Shown: positions 24,356-32,823 of the stretch, piece by piece | How positions within the stretch are numbered: the first letter of the stretch is position 1 | Layout: every line of letters starts with the position of its first letter | From: an uncultured Hungatella sp. | GTDB lineage: Bacteria > Bacillota > Clostridia > Lachnospirales > Lachnospiraceae | NCBI GenBank assembly: GCA_910579515.1 | Contig: CAJTUV010000021.1 | Span: 1 to 35,824, forward strand | Reading direction: 5' to 3' | DNA: 35,824 nucleotides | The notes under the pieces: model-generated | Databases searched by the model: none | Told to the model about the DNA's origin: nothing | What the model saw: the letters and a program-made list of their open reading frames with translations, nothing else | Made by a program: the position numbers and the translations under genes

Positions 24356-25984
24356 TTATTTCTCATCCGAATGCCGCAGCGCAATCCGGCGAAAAACCAC
24401 ATAGAGAAGAATGAGAAGCCATACTGTCCCCAGGCCGGACAGCAGAACCACCGACATGACAGGCAGCTTTCCTAAGTCTGCTTTCTGGGCTGCGGAAAGA
24501 TTTCCTGACCCGCCGATTTGGTCTAAGCGGTACAAGGCGGTCATGTCGGCATAAAGGTTTTCGATATAGGCATCGTCAACGGTCTCTTTCCGCCTCACAG
24601 ATTTTACTGTGTTTTCAATCATTTGGCCAGAGGCGTCCCGAAGGGAGGTGGAGCCGTTGAAAACAGGCGTGACAAAGGTGTGGTCTGTGTGGTCTAAAAG
24701 AAGGTTTGCGGCCTTGATTTTTACGTCATAGTGGAGGAGATTGTCTTCACCGCACCTGGATAAGTAATCCTGATATTCTGGGGACTGCTGCGCTTTGGAG
24801 GTTACGGGCACATAGCCTTCTGTCTGGGAGTAGGAAATCTGAACTTCATTGGTCAAAAGGTATTGAGTAAAAAGCCAGGAGGCCAGAACTTCCTGGCTGT
24901 CAGCCTTATTGAAGATACACACAGATGGGCCCTGGGAAATCATCTGAGGGTTTTCAGGGTCAAACTGAGGGATTGGCAGGACCTCTGTCTCAAACGCTAC
25001 CAGTTTATCAGGGCTGATGTCACATAAGGGAGCGTTGGTCCCCATCCAAGTTGCTCCGGCTGTGGAGTCGATGGCAAAAATACACTGTCCGGCATTCAAA
25101 AAGTTGGCGGGATAGCTGGAAATCTTGAAGGTGGAAAACGCTCCGGTCTCTGCGTGGTCAGCAATGGTAAGGAGAAGCTCTTTTGTGGTGTCGTGGAACA
25201 GAAAAAGCTCTCCTGTGTCAGAGGAATATCCTGCCTGACGCTGCCTTAGCATCTGAATCATCATATTGTCTGTAGATTTGTAAATGAAGGGAATCATAAC
25301 TTTTTGGCCGTTTGCCAGAAAGTTTCCTTCGTTGTCTTTCGCCATGGCAGCCTCAGAGACCTCCCACACAAAGTCCCAGGTCAAAGTCTGGGGCAGAGTA
25401 TACCCAAGTGCCTCCACATACGTTTTATTGATGTAGCAGGCTTCTGTGGAACGCATGTAGGGAAGGGCGTAGTAGTGGCCGCCAAAGGAGCATTCCTCTA
25501 AAAACTGTGGGATGATTTCTTCCTTGGCAGGGGAGTCAAAACGTACCTGGGATCCTCCGAGGCCGTAGTTTTTGTCTGCAAACAGATCCTCTAAGGGGAC
25601 CACCACATTGGCTCCTGTTAAGTAGGTGGCAATATGGTCTGGGTAGGTGATGCACACATTGGGAGTGGTGTTGGTTAAGATATTGGTAATGACGTCATTA
25701 TATATTTTTCCATAATCTGTGTACAGGCGCAGATTGACCGTAATATTGGGATATAAAGCTTCAAAGTCAGAGATGGCCTGTTCATAGATGGCGGTCTGAG
25801 TCTTATTGGTGTCGTTTTTGGCCCAGAAGGTGATTTCATAATGCTTGGACAGATCAAATTCTTCTGGAATCACAAAGGGGGTTAAACTTTCTTTTCCATG
25901 ACAAGCTGTCAAAAGGCACAGACACATTGTGAGGGCCAGAACCGTTTTTAGAAAAATGTGACGTCTCTTTTTTTGCGTTTTCAT
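24356..25984 (-). CDS. ABC importer extracellular solute-binding protein with a C-terminal membrane anchor
   Basis: A 542-residue binding protein of the carbohydrate (family 1, UgpB-like) type. Lipobox LTAC puts the lipidated cysteine at 28. The mature domain begins ITFWAKNDTNKTQ and includes the family's ITYPDHIATY and substrate-lobe segments. Unusually, the last 35 residues contain a membrane helix (about 509-533, VVLLSGLGTVWLLILLYVVF) followed by basic residues, so the protein would be held at both ends. I start at 25984 (GAGGAGGAATCAAGGG upstream); it overlaps the preceding permease gene by 4 bp (ATGA). It is the last gene of its operon, whereas binding proteins usually come first. The sugar is unknown. 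Confidence 0.85.
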   Translation of the reverse strand: MKTQKKRRHIFLKTVLALTMCLCLLTACHGKESLTPFVIPEEFDLSKHYEITFWAKNDTNKTQTAIYEQAISDFEALYPNITVNLRLYTDYGKIYNDVITNILTNTTPNVCITYPDHIATYLTGANVVVPLEDLFADKNYGLGGSQVRFDSPAKEEIIPQFLEECSFGGHYYALPYMRSTEACYINKTYVEALGYTLPQTLTWDFVWEVSEAAMAKDNEGNFLANGQKVMIPFIYKSTDNMMIQMLRQRQAGYSSDTGELFLFHDTTKELLLTIADHAETGAFSTFKISSYPANFLNAGQCIFAIDSTAGATWMGTNAPLCDISPDKLVAFETEVLPIPQFDPENPQMISQGPSVCIFNKADSQEVLASWLFTQYLLTNEVQISYSQTEGYVPVTSKAQQSPEYQDYLSRCGEDNLLHYDVKIKAANLLLDHTDHTFVTPVFNGSTSLRDASGQMIENTVKSVRRKETVDDAYIENLYADMTALYRLDQIGGSGNLSAAQKADLGKLPVMSVVLLSGLGTVWLLILLYVVFRRIALRHSDEK

Positions 25985-26847
25985 CCCTTGATTCCTCCTC
26001 TTGACACTCCGGCCATCACTTTTTTGTGAAACATGATAAACAAAAGAAGAAGGGGCGCGGAAATGACCACAACTGCCGCCATCATAGCCGGAATATTTTC
26101 TCTGCCGAATCCGTTTTCCCGAATCTCCTGGATGCCGTTGGACACCAGAAAATAGCTTTCTTTGTCCGTGATCAGGCGGGGCCATACATAGGAATTCCAG
26201 CATTCGATAACTTTTAAGAGAATGATGGTGATCAGCGTAGGCTTTGACATGGGGAGAACCACCCGCAAAAGGTATTTAAAATCGGAAGTATTGTCTACCT
26301 TGGCCGCATAATACAGGCTGTCTGGTATCTGCTCAAAATTCTCCTTCAGAAGATAAATATAAAAAACCGACATGACAGAGGGCAGAATCAAACCAGCAAA
26401 GGAGTTTCTCAAGTTTAGATTGGTAATGGTGACAAAATTGGTGATGACTACCAGTTCGTTGGGAATCATCATCATGGAGAGAAAGATCACAAACATAAGT
26501 TGTTTCCCCTTAAATTCCAGCCTGGCAAAGGCAAAGGCCGCTAAAATGACGACCGCCAGCATAAGCATGGTGGTGATTACTGTGAAAACCAGGGTATTGC
26601 TTAAATACTTCCCAAGGGATACTGTGGTAAAGGCGTCCACGTAATTTTGCAGAGTGGGTGCCAGAGTGTAAAACTTAGGAATGTATTCAGAGTTATAGGC
26701 CCCATAGCTTTTTACGGAAGTGAGAATCATCCAATAAAAAGGGAAGAGGACAAGGAAAGCCCAAAAGAGCAAAAGAAGGCAGGTGACAGATTTAATCGCC
26801 ACTTCTTTTATCCTGGCTGTCTTTTTCATGTTTTTGTATTCACTCAT
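25981..26847 (-). CDS. CUT1-type ABC importer permease (MsmG/UgpE-like)
   Basis: A 288-residue permease with six membrane helices. The EAA loop that docks on the ATPase is at about 190-209 (AAKVDNTSDF). It pairs with the gene at 26867-27772 to form the channel. AAAGGAGAG lies about 10 nt before the ATG. Translational coupling to the binding-protein gene is expected through the shared ATGA. Confidence 0.92.
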   Translation of the reverse strand: MSEYKNMKKTARIKEVAIKSVTCLLLLFWAFLVLFPFYWMILTSVKSYGAYNSEYIPKFYTLAPTLQNYVDAFTTVSLGKYLSNTLVFTVITTMLMLAVVILAAFAFARLEFKGKQLMFVIFLSMMMIPNELVVITNFVTITNLNLRNSFAGLILPSVMSVFYIYLLKENFEQIPDSLYYAAKVDNTSDFKYLLRVVLPMSKPTLITIILLKVIECWNSYVWPRLITDKESYFLVSNGIQEIRENGFGRENIPAMMAAVVVISAPLLLLFIMFHKKVMAGVSRGGIKG

Positions 26848-26866
26848 GATACTTGAACTCTCCTTT

Positions 26867-27772
26867 CTAATGAATTTTTCTCTGACTGGCTAAGAGATTT
26901 AGGCATGTAACGGTCAGGACAATGGAAAAAAGGAGAATGGCTGCTGCGGCTGCGTAGGAAGGATAGCCGCCGCTGTCTCCATACAGCATGTCGTACACAT
27001 ACCCTACGATCGTGTTCATTTCTGCTGCGTTTAAATCTGTGCCGAACAGAGCCACCACGTCGCTGTAAGCCTTGAAAGCCCCGATAAATCCTGTGATAAT
27101 GAGATAAAAAATCATAGGCGAAATCATAGGCAGAGTGATTTTCCAAAAGATCCTGAAGTTTGACGTTCCATCCACTTTGGCTGCACGATAGTAGTCCTGA
27201 TTCACAGAAGCCAGAGCGCTGGTTAGAATCAAAATTTTAAAGGGCATGACCACCCAGATGGTGTAAAAACATAGGACAAACATTTTAGCCCAGTAAGGCC
27301 CGTCGATAAAGTCCACAGGGCCTGCCCCAAACCAATTTAGGATCAGGTTGACAAAGCCGTCAGAATAAGCCGTTTTCTTAAACAGAATCATGAACACCAG
27401 CCCCACAGCCAAAGTGTTGGTCACATAAGGCAGAAAGTAAATGGTCTGAAGAAGCTCTCTTAAGGGACGGATAGAATGAAGCCCTACGGAAATGAGAAGA
27501 GCGATCCCTGTGGACAACGGAACGGTGATAAGCACTAAAAGGAATGTGTTTTTTACGGCCTGCAAAAAGTAAGGGTCATGGAGAACATAGGAGTAGTTGT
27601 ACATACCAATGCCAAAATAGGTCTGGGAGGCAGAATTATACCCTTCCTCAAAGGAGTAGATGAAAACGTCTACGAGAGGATAGAGCATAAAAACCCCCAG
27701 AAACAAAAGAGCCGGCAGAAGATACAGCCATCCCTTCCAGGTATTGAACTTTTGGGAGAGGAAAAGTTTCAT
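26867..27772 (-). CDS. CUT1-type ABC importer permease (MsmF/UgpA-like)
   Basis: A 301-residue permease with six membrane helices and the EAA loop YYRAAKVDGTSNF followed by ITLPMISP. Its start overlaps the ATPase stop by 4 bp (ATGA), and the next permease begins 19 bp after it. It heterodimerises with the product of 25981-26847. The pairing of ATPase and permeases in one operon is notable, because in many Firmicutes a shared MsmX-type ATPase is encoded elsewhere. Confidence 0.92.
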   Translation of the reverse strand: MKLFLSQKFNTWKGWLYLLPALLFLGVFMLYPLVDVFIYSFEEGYNSASQTYFGIGMYNYSYVLHDPYFLQAVKNTFLLVLITVPLSTGIALLISVGLHSIRPLRELLQTIYFLPYVTNTLAVGLVFMILFKKTAYSDGFVNLILNWFGAGPVDFIDGPYWAKMFVLCFYTIWVVMPFKILILTSALASVNQDYYRAAKVDGTSNFRIFWKITLPMISPMIFYLIITGFIGAFKAYSDVVALFGTDLNAAEMNTIVGYVYDMLYGDSGGYPSYAAAAAILLFSIVLTVTCLNLLASQRKIH

Positions 27773-28908
27773 GCCATGCCTCCCTCTGACTGTGAGACGA
27801 GATTTACATAAATTCTTTTCTCGGTCTCTTTGTCAAACAGAAATACCTTCTTGGGCCGCAGGGCAAACCGGATTACCGGATTGGCGGTCTCCAACTTGTT
27901 TTCTGCACTGATGATGGAGCGGATTTTTGGGGTTAAGGAAGCAGAATTTGTGGAAACTACGCTGACGTCCCGCCCCATAACCTCAACGCCGCTTAACTTA
28001 CAGCTGAGAGGTCCGTCCTCCTTAAGGACAAACGCTTCAGGACGGACGGCCGCGAAAACCTTTCTGGGTGTGTGTTCTTTAGTCAGTGGATCAAGCTGCA
28101 AAACCGCTTCTTCTCCGATGTACAGATGTTGGTTTTTAATCTGTCCCTCAAAGACATTGATCGGCGGGGTTCCTAAAAATTTTGCCACAAAAAGACTGTC
28201 AGGATTGTCGTAGACAGCCTGAGGATTCCCGATCTGCTGGACAATTCCTTTGTTCATCACCACAATCAGGTCGGAGATGCTCATGGCTTCCTCTTGGTCG
28301 TGAGTGACGAAAATGGTGGTGATTTTAGTCTCTTTTTGGATTCTTCGGATCTCCTCTCTGGTCTGAAGCCTCAGACGGGCGTCTAAGTTGGATAAAGGTT
28401 CGTCTAACAAAAGAACACGAGGCATTTTCACCAGGGCTCTTGCAATCGCTACTCTTTGCTGCTGGCCGCCAGACAATTCTCCTGGCTTTCTGTCCATCAG
28501 CTCTTCAATCTGCACAAGCTTTGCAATGTCCATAGCTTTCTCTGCCATCTCCTGTTTGGAAAGTTTGTCTTTTCCCTTTAAATTCTCCAAAGGAAACAGG
28601 ATGTTTTGCTTTACAGTCAGGTGAGGATAAAGGGCATAGTTTTGAAACACCAGCCCAATGCCTCTATGCTCTGGCAAAAGGTTCGTAACGTCTTCTTCTC
28701 CAAAGAAGATTTTGCCTTTTGTAGGTTTTTGCAGGCCGCTTATCAGGTTTAAGGTGGTACTTTTGCCGCAGCCTGAGGGCCCGAGAAGCCCGATCAGCGT
28801 TCCGTCAGGTATTTTAAAATTGAAGTCCTTGACAGCAACCACTAGTTCACGGCTTTTTTTACTGCGGCTCGGGTAAGTTTTTGTCAGGTCTTGTAAAGTG
28901 ACTTCCAT
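27769..28908 (-). CDS. Carbohydrate ABC importer ATP-binding protein (UgpC/MsmX/MalK-like)
   Basis: A 379-residue ATPase. Walker A GPSGCGKS (43-50), Gln89, signature LSGGQ (145-149), Walker B VLLLDE (165-170) and His203 are all intact. Residues about 240-379 form the MalK-type OB-fold regulatory domain, which is longer at the C-terminus than in minimal members. I start at 28908 because AGGAG lies upstream; a frame back to 29001 would cross the promoter. It is the first gene of a four-gene operon with ATGA-coupled neighbours, driven by 28973-29001. Confidence 0.92.
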   Translation of the reverse strand: MEVTLQDLTKTYPSRSKKSRELVVAVKDFNFKIPDGTLIGLLGPSGCGKSTTLNLISGLQKPTKGKIFFGEEDVTNLLPEHRGIGLVFQNYALYPHLTVKQNILFPLENLKGKDKLSKQEMAEKAMDIAKLVQIEELMDRKPGELSGGQQQRVAIARALVKMPRVLLLDEPLSNLDARLRLQTREEIRRIQKETKITTIFVTHDQEEAMSISDLIVVMNKGIVQQIGNPQAVYDNPDSLFVAKFLGTPPINVFEGQIKNQHLYIGEEAVLQLDPLTKEHTPRKVFAAVRPEAFVLKEDGPLSCKLSGVEVMGRDVSVVSTNSASLTPKIRSIISAENKLETANPVIRFALRPKKVFLFDKETEKRIYVNLVSQSEGGMA

Positions 28909-28972
28909 ATGCGCTCCTATCTGATTTCTATATTTATGGTTGAACGAATCAAAAAGCGGTTCTTTCGCGGAA

Positions 28973-29001
28973 ATTATATCGTATCTTGTCTGGGTTTTCA
29001 A
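28973..29001 (-). promoter_or_regulatory. Predicted promoter of the sugar ABC importer operon
   Basis: On the minus strand, TTGAAA (28996-29001), 17-bp spacer, TATAAT (28973-28978). No clear CcpA site was found near it. Confidence 0.7.
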
Positions 29002-29015
29002 TGGGAAATTGGAGC

Positions 29016-29044
29016 TTGTACTCTATCTGAAAAGCTTGTATACT
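29016..29044 (+). promoter_or_regulatory. Predicted promoter of the kinase-YitT pair
   Basis: TTGTAC (29016-29021), 17-bp spacer, TATACT (29039-29044). It is divergent from the importer promoter, with -35 boxes 14 bp apart. Confidence 0.6.
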
Positions 29045-29088
29045 AGGAATATTGCCATATTTCATATAAACACTCAGGAGGGATAACA

Positions 29089-29745
29089 ATGATTTTATCT
29101 TTGCAGGGCTGCATGGCCGTGGGAAAAACAACTGTGATAAATTATTTAAGAGAACACGCGCCCTATGTACATAGCAGCTATGAATCGACGGCACATATTA
29201 TTAACGAGGTGAGGGAACGGAAACTGGATAAAACGAAATACGAAGATTATCTGGAAATCCAGAAACTGTGGCTGAATAACGAGGTGGTGCGATATCAGAA
29301 AGCCTTGGAGTTTCCCTGCACGATCATGGACTTCGGAGCAGAAGAAATTGAATTTTACACCTTAAATTACCCGAAATCCATAGGGCAGGATTGGGAGATT
29401 GAGAATGCGTTAAAAGAAGACCTGGAACGGGTGAGAAACTGTATGCCAGAAAGAATCCTGTTTCTTAAGGCATCTCCTGAGACCCTGAGAAGGCGGAAGG
29501 AAGGAGATACAACCAGATCCAGGACTTTTTTTGAACATCATTTGGAAGCGCTCATGCCGTTAAAAGAAGCCTGGTTTTCTGAAAAGGACAATGTGGATTA
29601 TCTGACTGTAGATGATTTGTCTCCAGAGGAAATGGCCGCCAGAGTATGGGCGTGGGTGGATTCTTGTATTGGAAGAGAGCACAACAATATGTATATTTAT
29701 GCACAAGAAAAATCGTTAGAAAAAGGAGAGATAAAGATTGTTTAA
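29089..29745 (+). CDS. P-loop kinase-like protein (deoxynucleoside kinase-like fold)
   Basis: A 218-residue protein. Walker A GCMAVGKT (7-14) opens the protein, and RILFLKASPETLRRRKEGD (about 121-139) resembles the LID region of small-molecule kinases with several arginines. The charged middle, with the acidic MDFGAEEIEFY segment, fits phosphate acceptor binding. The substrate is not identifiable; nucleoside or thymidylate kinases are the closest general type. CAGGAGGG lies 6 nt before the ATG. The next gene overlaps its 3' end by 8 bp. Confidence 0.65.
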   Translation: MILSLQGCMAVGKTTVINYLREHAPYVHSSYESTAHIINEVRERKLDKTKYEDYLEIQKLWLNNEVVRYQKALEFPCTIMDFGAEEIEFYTLNYPKSIGQDWEIENALKEDLERVRNCMPERILFLKASPETLRRRKEGDTTRSRTFFEHHLEALMPLKEAWFSEKDNVDYLTVDDLSPEEMAARVWAWVDSCIGREHNNMYIYAQEKSLEKGEIKIV

Positions 29746-30352
29746 GAGACTGGACTTACGCCGCTGTGGGCTGGCGGTGATTGGAAGTGGAATTTTGGCT
29801 TTTGGGTTGTATCATGTCCACTCTTTTTCAGGAGTGACAGAGGGAGGCGTTCTGGGACTGACCCTTCTTCTTCATCACTGGGTTCGTCTTTCTCCGGCAG
29901 TTTCGGGCTTTCTCATGAATGCTGCATGTTATGCATTTGGATGGCGGGTACTGGGAAAAGACTTTGTGCTTTATTCGATCATTGCCGGAGGCGGATTTTC
30001 CCTGTTCTATGCCCTTTTCGAACAGTTTCCTCCTCTTTGGCCTGGATTGGTGGAAAAGCCTTTTTTAGCGGCTATTGTGGGAGCCCTTTTTGTCGGCGTG
30101 GGCGTAGGGTTAAGCGTCAGGGCGGGCGGAGCGCCGGGGGGAGACGATGCCCTTGCCATGAGCCTTTCCCACTTATGCCATAAGGATATCAAGTGGATTT
30201 ATCTGGTCAGTGATTTGGCGGTGCTGGCTTTATCTGTCAGCTATATTCCCATCAGAAGACTGGCGTATTCTCTACTTACGGTGCTTTTGTCTGGGCAGAT
30301 TATAGGGATTTTGCAGGGAGGAAAGTCACAGAAGGCTGCCTGTTCTGGATAA
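29738..30352 (+). CDS. YitT-family membrane protein, short form
   Basis: A 204-residue protein with five to six membrane helices and the family's GGAPGGDDALAM segment (about 130-141), which matches the GGTTGGxD motif of YitT proteins. Full YitT proteins (about 280 residues) carry a C-terminal DUF2179 domain that is absent here. The start is TTG 29738, supported by AAGGAGAG 7 nt upstream; it overlaps the kinase gene by 8 bp, so translation is probably coupled. Function of the family is unknown; it is often classed as a transporter-like protein. Confidence 0.8.
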   Translation: MFKRLDLRRCGLAVIGSGILAFGLYHVHSFSGVTEGGVLGLTLLLHHWVRLSPAVSGFLMNAACYAFGWRVLGKDFVLYSIIAGGGFSLFYALFEQFPPLWPGLVEKPFLAAIVGALFVGVGVGLSVRAGGAPGGDDALAMSLSHLCHKDIKWIYLVSDLAVLALSVSYIPIRRLAYSLLTVLLSGQIIGILQGGKSQKAACSG

Positions 30353-30366
30353 CGGAACAAGCAGCC
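30334..30366. terminator. Hairpin over the YitT stop codon
   Basis: GGCTGCCTGTTC (30334-30345) pairs with GAACAAGCAGCC (30355-30366), with one mismatch. There is no T-run on either strand, so termination is uncertain. It lies between two convergent genes. Confidence 0.4.
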
Positions 30367-30395
30367 AAGGGATAGTCGGCAAGGGGGCGTCTTGT

Positions 30396-32693
30396 CTATT
30401 CTGTATCAAGTATCACTTTAATCTCTTCTGGGTCCATAAACTTTAAGAGTTGTTTGGAAGGTTCAAAGGAAGGACAAAGAGCTAAGGCTTTTTGGAAGCT
30501 TTGTACGGCAGAATCCTTGTTTCCCCCTTTCAGATCTGTGCGCAGATAGCAGTTTCCAAGGTTATGGTAGGCAAGGTAATAGTCGTTTTTCTTTTTGACT
30601 GCCTCTGTGAAATAGGTTATGGCTTTTTCGTATTCTTCCTGATGATAGAAAGTGCAGGCAAGATTGTTTAACACAGCATGGTTTTCTGAAATATAATCCA
30701 GGGCTGTCTGATAGTACGTTTGTGCAGCAGCATATTTTCCTAATTGAAAAACCGCATCGCCGTTTTTCTTATTTACCAGCATGTAGTGGTATTTTAAGTC
30801 GTGAATGTTGATTTCTATAGCGCTTTCATTGACAAGATCGCCCAAAGCCTGATAGCATTCTTTTAAGACTGTATAATATTTCAGAGCCATTGGATCAGAA
30901 GAAATAGCCCTTTTTAACAGCTCGACAGCGTCCTCGTATTTTCCTAGCTTTTTTAATAAGAGTGCCAGATTGTAGGAGGTGGTAATGTCGTTTTCCTTAT
31001 ACGCCAGAGCTTTGCGGTAGTAAGTTTCAGCTTCTTCTAAATAGCCGTAATTAGAATAGATAAGACCAATTTCACAATAATATTTGGATGCTTGGGCGAA
31101 TGGGCGAAGGCTCTCTTCCAGTTCTTGCAGTTCTTTTTTATCTCCATGAAGCCAGTCGCATTTTGTCTTGTAGAATAACACGTTAAAACGGTTATATTCG
31201 CTGTCTTTTAAACGGAGCACCTGGCAGCTGTCTTGGTAAGCTTTTTCGTATTCCGGCCTGGTTTTGTTAAAATAGCAAAGGGCTCTGTATTTAAAATAAG
31301 GTTCCTTCCTCTTTAATTCAATAGCTTTTGTGTAACACAAGATAGCCTCTTCGTACATTCGTTTTTCCCCATAACATTTTCCCTGAATAAAATAGCATTC
31401 GTCTCTGTATGGAAATAGAGACAGAGATTTACTTGCGCTCAGGATAGCGCTGTCATACTGTTTTTCCTGATAATCTGTTTGTGCCAGATAGTAGTAGGGA
31501 ATATCATTGCTTTCCTCGTAGAAAATTCCCTTCTCTAAATAAGTTCTTGCCAATTTTAAATTTTCTGTCTGAGTCTGATAATAGTAAATTCCAAAGTACA
31601 CATAATTATTAGCCAGAGATTCCGTGAGACTTCTGGATTCATAGAAATAGTCTAAAGCGGTTTGGTACTCTTCCAAATAGAAATGGCAGACCCCTTTATA
31701 GGAGAGGATTTCTCCTTTATATTTGTCGCTGAGACTTAATGCCTTATCAAAATCTGAACAGATGGACTCAATAAAAAGCTGCAGAGAACCATATATCTGT
31801 GTTATTGCGTTTTCGGCGGATTTCAAATAAGAATAGATTTCCAATATTCTTGTTTTAACTTTTCCCCGGTAATAGAGATATTTTTCAGGTTTGTAATTGG
31901 TTTCCAGAATCTTATCATAGCAGTTCAGCTCTTCTACATATTGATTCAGGCAGTGATTGCAGACGGCTTTTCTTACCATCACATTTTTATATCTTTTTTT
32001 CTTATTGAGCTGTTTGTCAGAGAGGGAATTCAGCTTTGCCAATGCGCCTCTGTAATTGTCCAGCATGATCAGGGCGTCTGCATAATGGGTTACAAAACGC
32101 ACCTGGCTTTTTATTTTTCCGCTGCATTGGTTTAAATGGTAAATGGCTTCTTTAGGACGTTTTTCAGAAAGGCAGAGCTCCGCTTTTTTAAAAGAGGGTT
32201 GGGAGAAATCCCATAGTTTGGGAGTGTACTCGTCTTTGGTAGAATCCTTTATCATGGATATTTCAACCTCATCTGTTTTTTCAGACAGATGATGCCGGAT
32301 TTGTTTTCCTGTTTTTACCCGCTTGCAGAATAGAAAGGACAAACCGGCAATCGAGGCGATTAGGGTAGCTGGGAAGAAGAACTCTGTTTTTGAGAAGACA
32401 AAAATAAATCCGGTTATCAGACATGCTTCCAGGAAGAGTTTTCTCCATTCTTTCTCTCTGATATGTTCTAAGATGGGCTGAACGGCAAAAACAACTCCCA
32501 TAATGGTAGCAAATGTATTAAAAGAGTTGCTGCTTGTCATATAGCTTGTCAAAATTTCTTCTATTTGTATCTCATATAAGAACAAGTTCTTACGCTCCCT
32601 TCGTAAACCAGATTCCAGAAATTTCCAGTTACTTTGAATATAAAGGATAGAGGAATGGATGTCAAGTTTCAAAGTTTTCTGCTTAAAAATCAT
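30396..32693 (-). CDS. Membrane-anchored TPR-repeat protein
   Basis: A 765-residue protein. After an N-terminal cytoplasmic segment come two to three hydrophobic helices (about 57-73, 87-101 and 105-124). Then a long array of tetratricopeptide repeats runs to near the C-terminus (for example EEAILCYTKAIELK, DAVELLKRAISSDP, KAITYFTEAVKKK). TPR arrays bind protein partners, so this is probably a membrane scaffold. No enzyme domain was found. The ATG at 32693 has only a weak AAGG upstream, so the start is uncertain; any later start would still keep the TPRs. It is convergent with the YitT gene and divergent from adhE. Confidence 0.75.
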   Translation of the reverse strand: MIFKQKTLKLDIHSSILYIQSNWKFLESGLRRERKNLFLYEIQIEEILTSYMTSSNSFNTFATIMGVVFAVQPILEHIREKEWRKLFLEACLITGFIFVFSKTEFFFPATLIASIAGLSFLFCKRVKTGKQIRHHLSEKTDEVEISMIKDSTKDEYTPKLWDFSQPSFKKAELCLSEKRPKEAIYHLNQCSGKIKSQVRFVTHYADALIMLDNYRGALAKLNSLSDKQLNKKKRYKNVMVRKAVCNHCLNQYVEELNCYDKILETNYKPEKYLYYRGKVKTRILEIYSYLKSAENAITQIYGSLQLFIESICSDFDKALSLSDKYKGEILSYKGVCHFYLEEYQTALDYFYESRSLTESLANNYVYFGIYYYQTQTENLKLARTYLEKGIFYEESNDIPYYYLAQTDYQEKQYDSAILSASKSLSLFPYRDECYFIQGKCYGEKRMYEEAILCYTKAIELKRKEPYFKYRALCYFNKTRPEYEKAYQDSCQVLRLKDSEYNRFNVLFYKTKCDWLHGDKKELQELEESLRPFAQASKYYCEIGLIYSNYGYLEEAETYYRKALAYKENDITTSYNLALLLKKLGKYEDAVELLKRAISSDPMALKYYTVLKECYQALGDLVNESAIEINIHDLKYHYMLVNKKNGDAVFQLGKYAAAQTYYQTALDYISENHAVLNNLACTFYHQEEYEKAITYFTEAVKKKNDYYLAYHNLGNCYLRTDLKGGNKDSAVQSFQKALALCPSFEPSKQLLKFMDPEEIKVILDTE

Positions 32694-32739
32694 TCAAAAA
32701 ACCTTATAAATCTGCTTTCATATTTGTGAAAAATATGTA

Positions 32740-32757
32740 TTGATATTTTTTTAACGA
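32740..32757. promoter_or_regulatory. Rex-like redox operator of adhE
   Basis: TTGATATTTTTTTAACGA matches the clostridial Rex consensus TTGTTAA-N4-TTAACAA at 11 of 14 positions. It starts exactly on the -35 box of the adhE promoter. Rex represses fermentative genes until NADH rises. Confidence 0.5.
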
Positions 32758-32768
32758 AGCGGTAAGAT
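32740..32768 (+). promoter_or_regulatory. Predicted adhE promoter
   Basis: TTGATA (32740-32745), 17-bp spacer, TAAGAT (32763-32768), with a leader of about 50 nt before the start codon. Confidence 0.55.
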
Positions 32769-32823
32769 AAAACCATAAGGTACAATAAACCAAGCAACAA
32801 AATTTCATTGATGGAGGTTTCGT

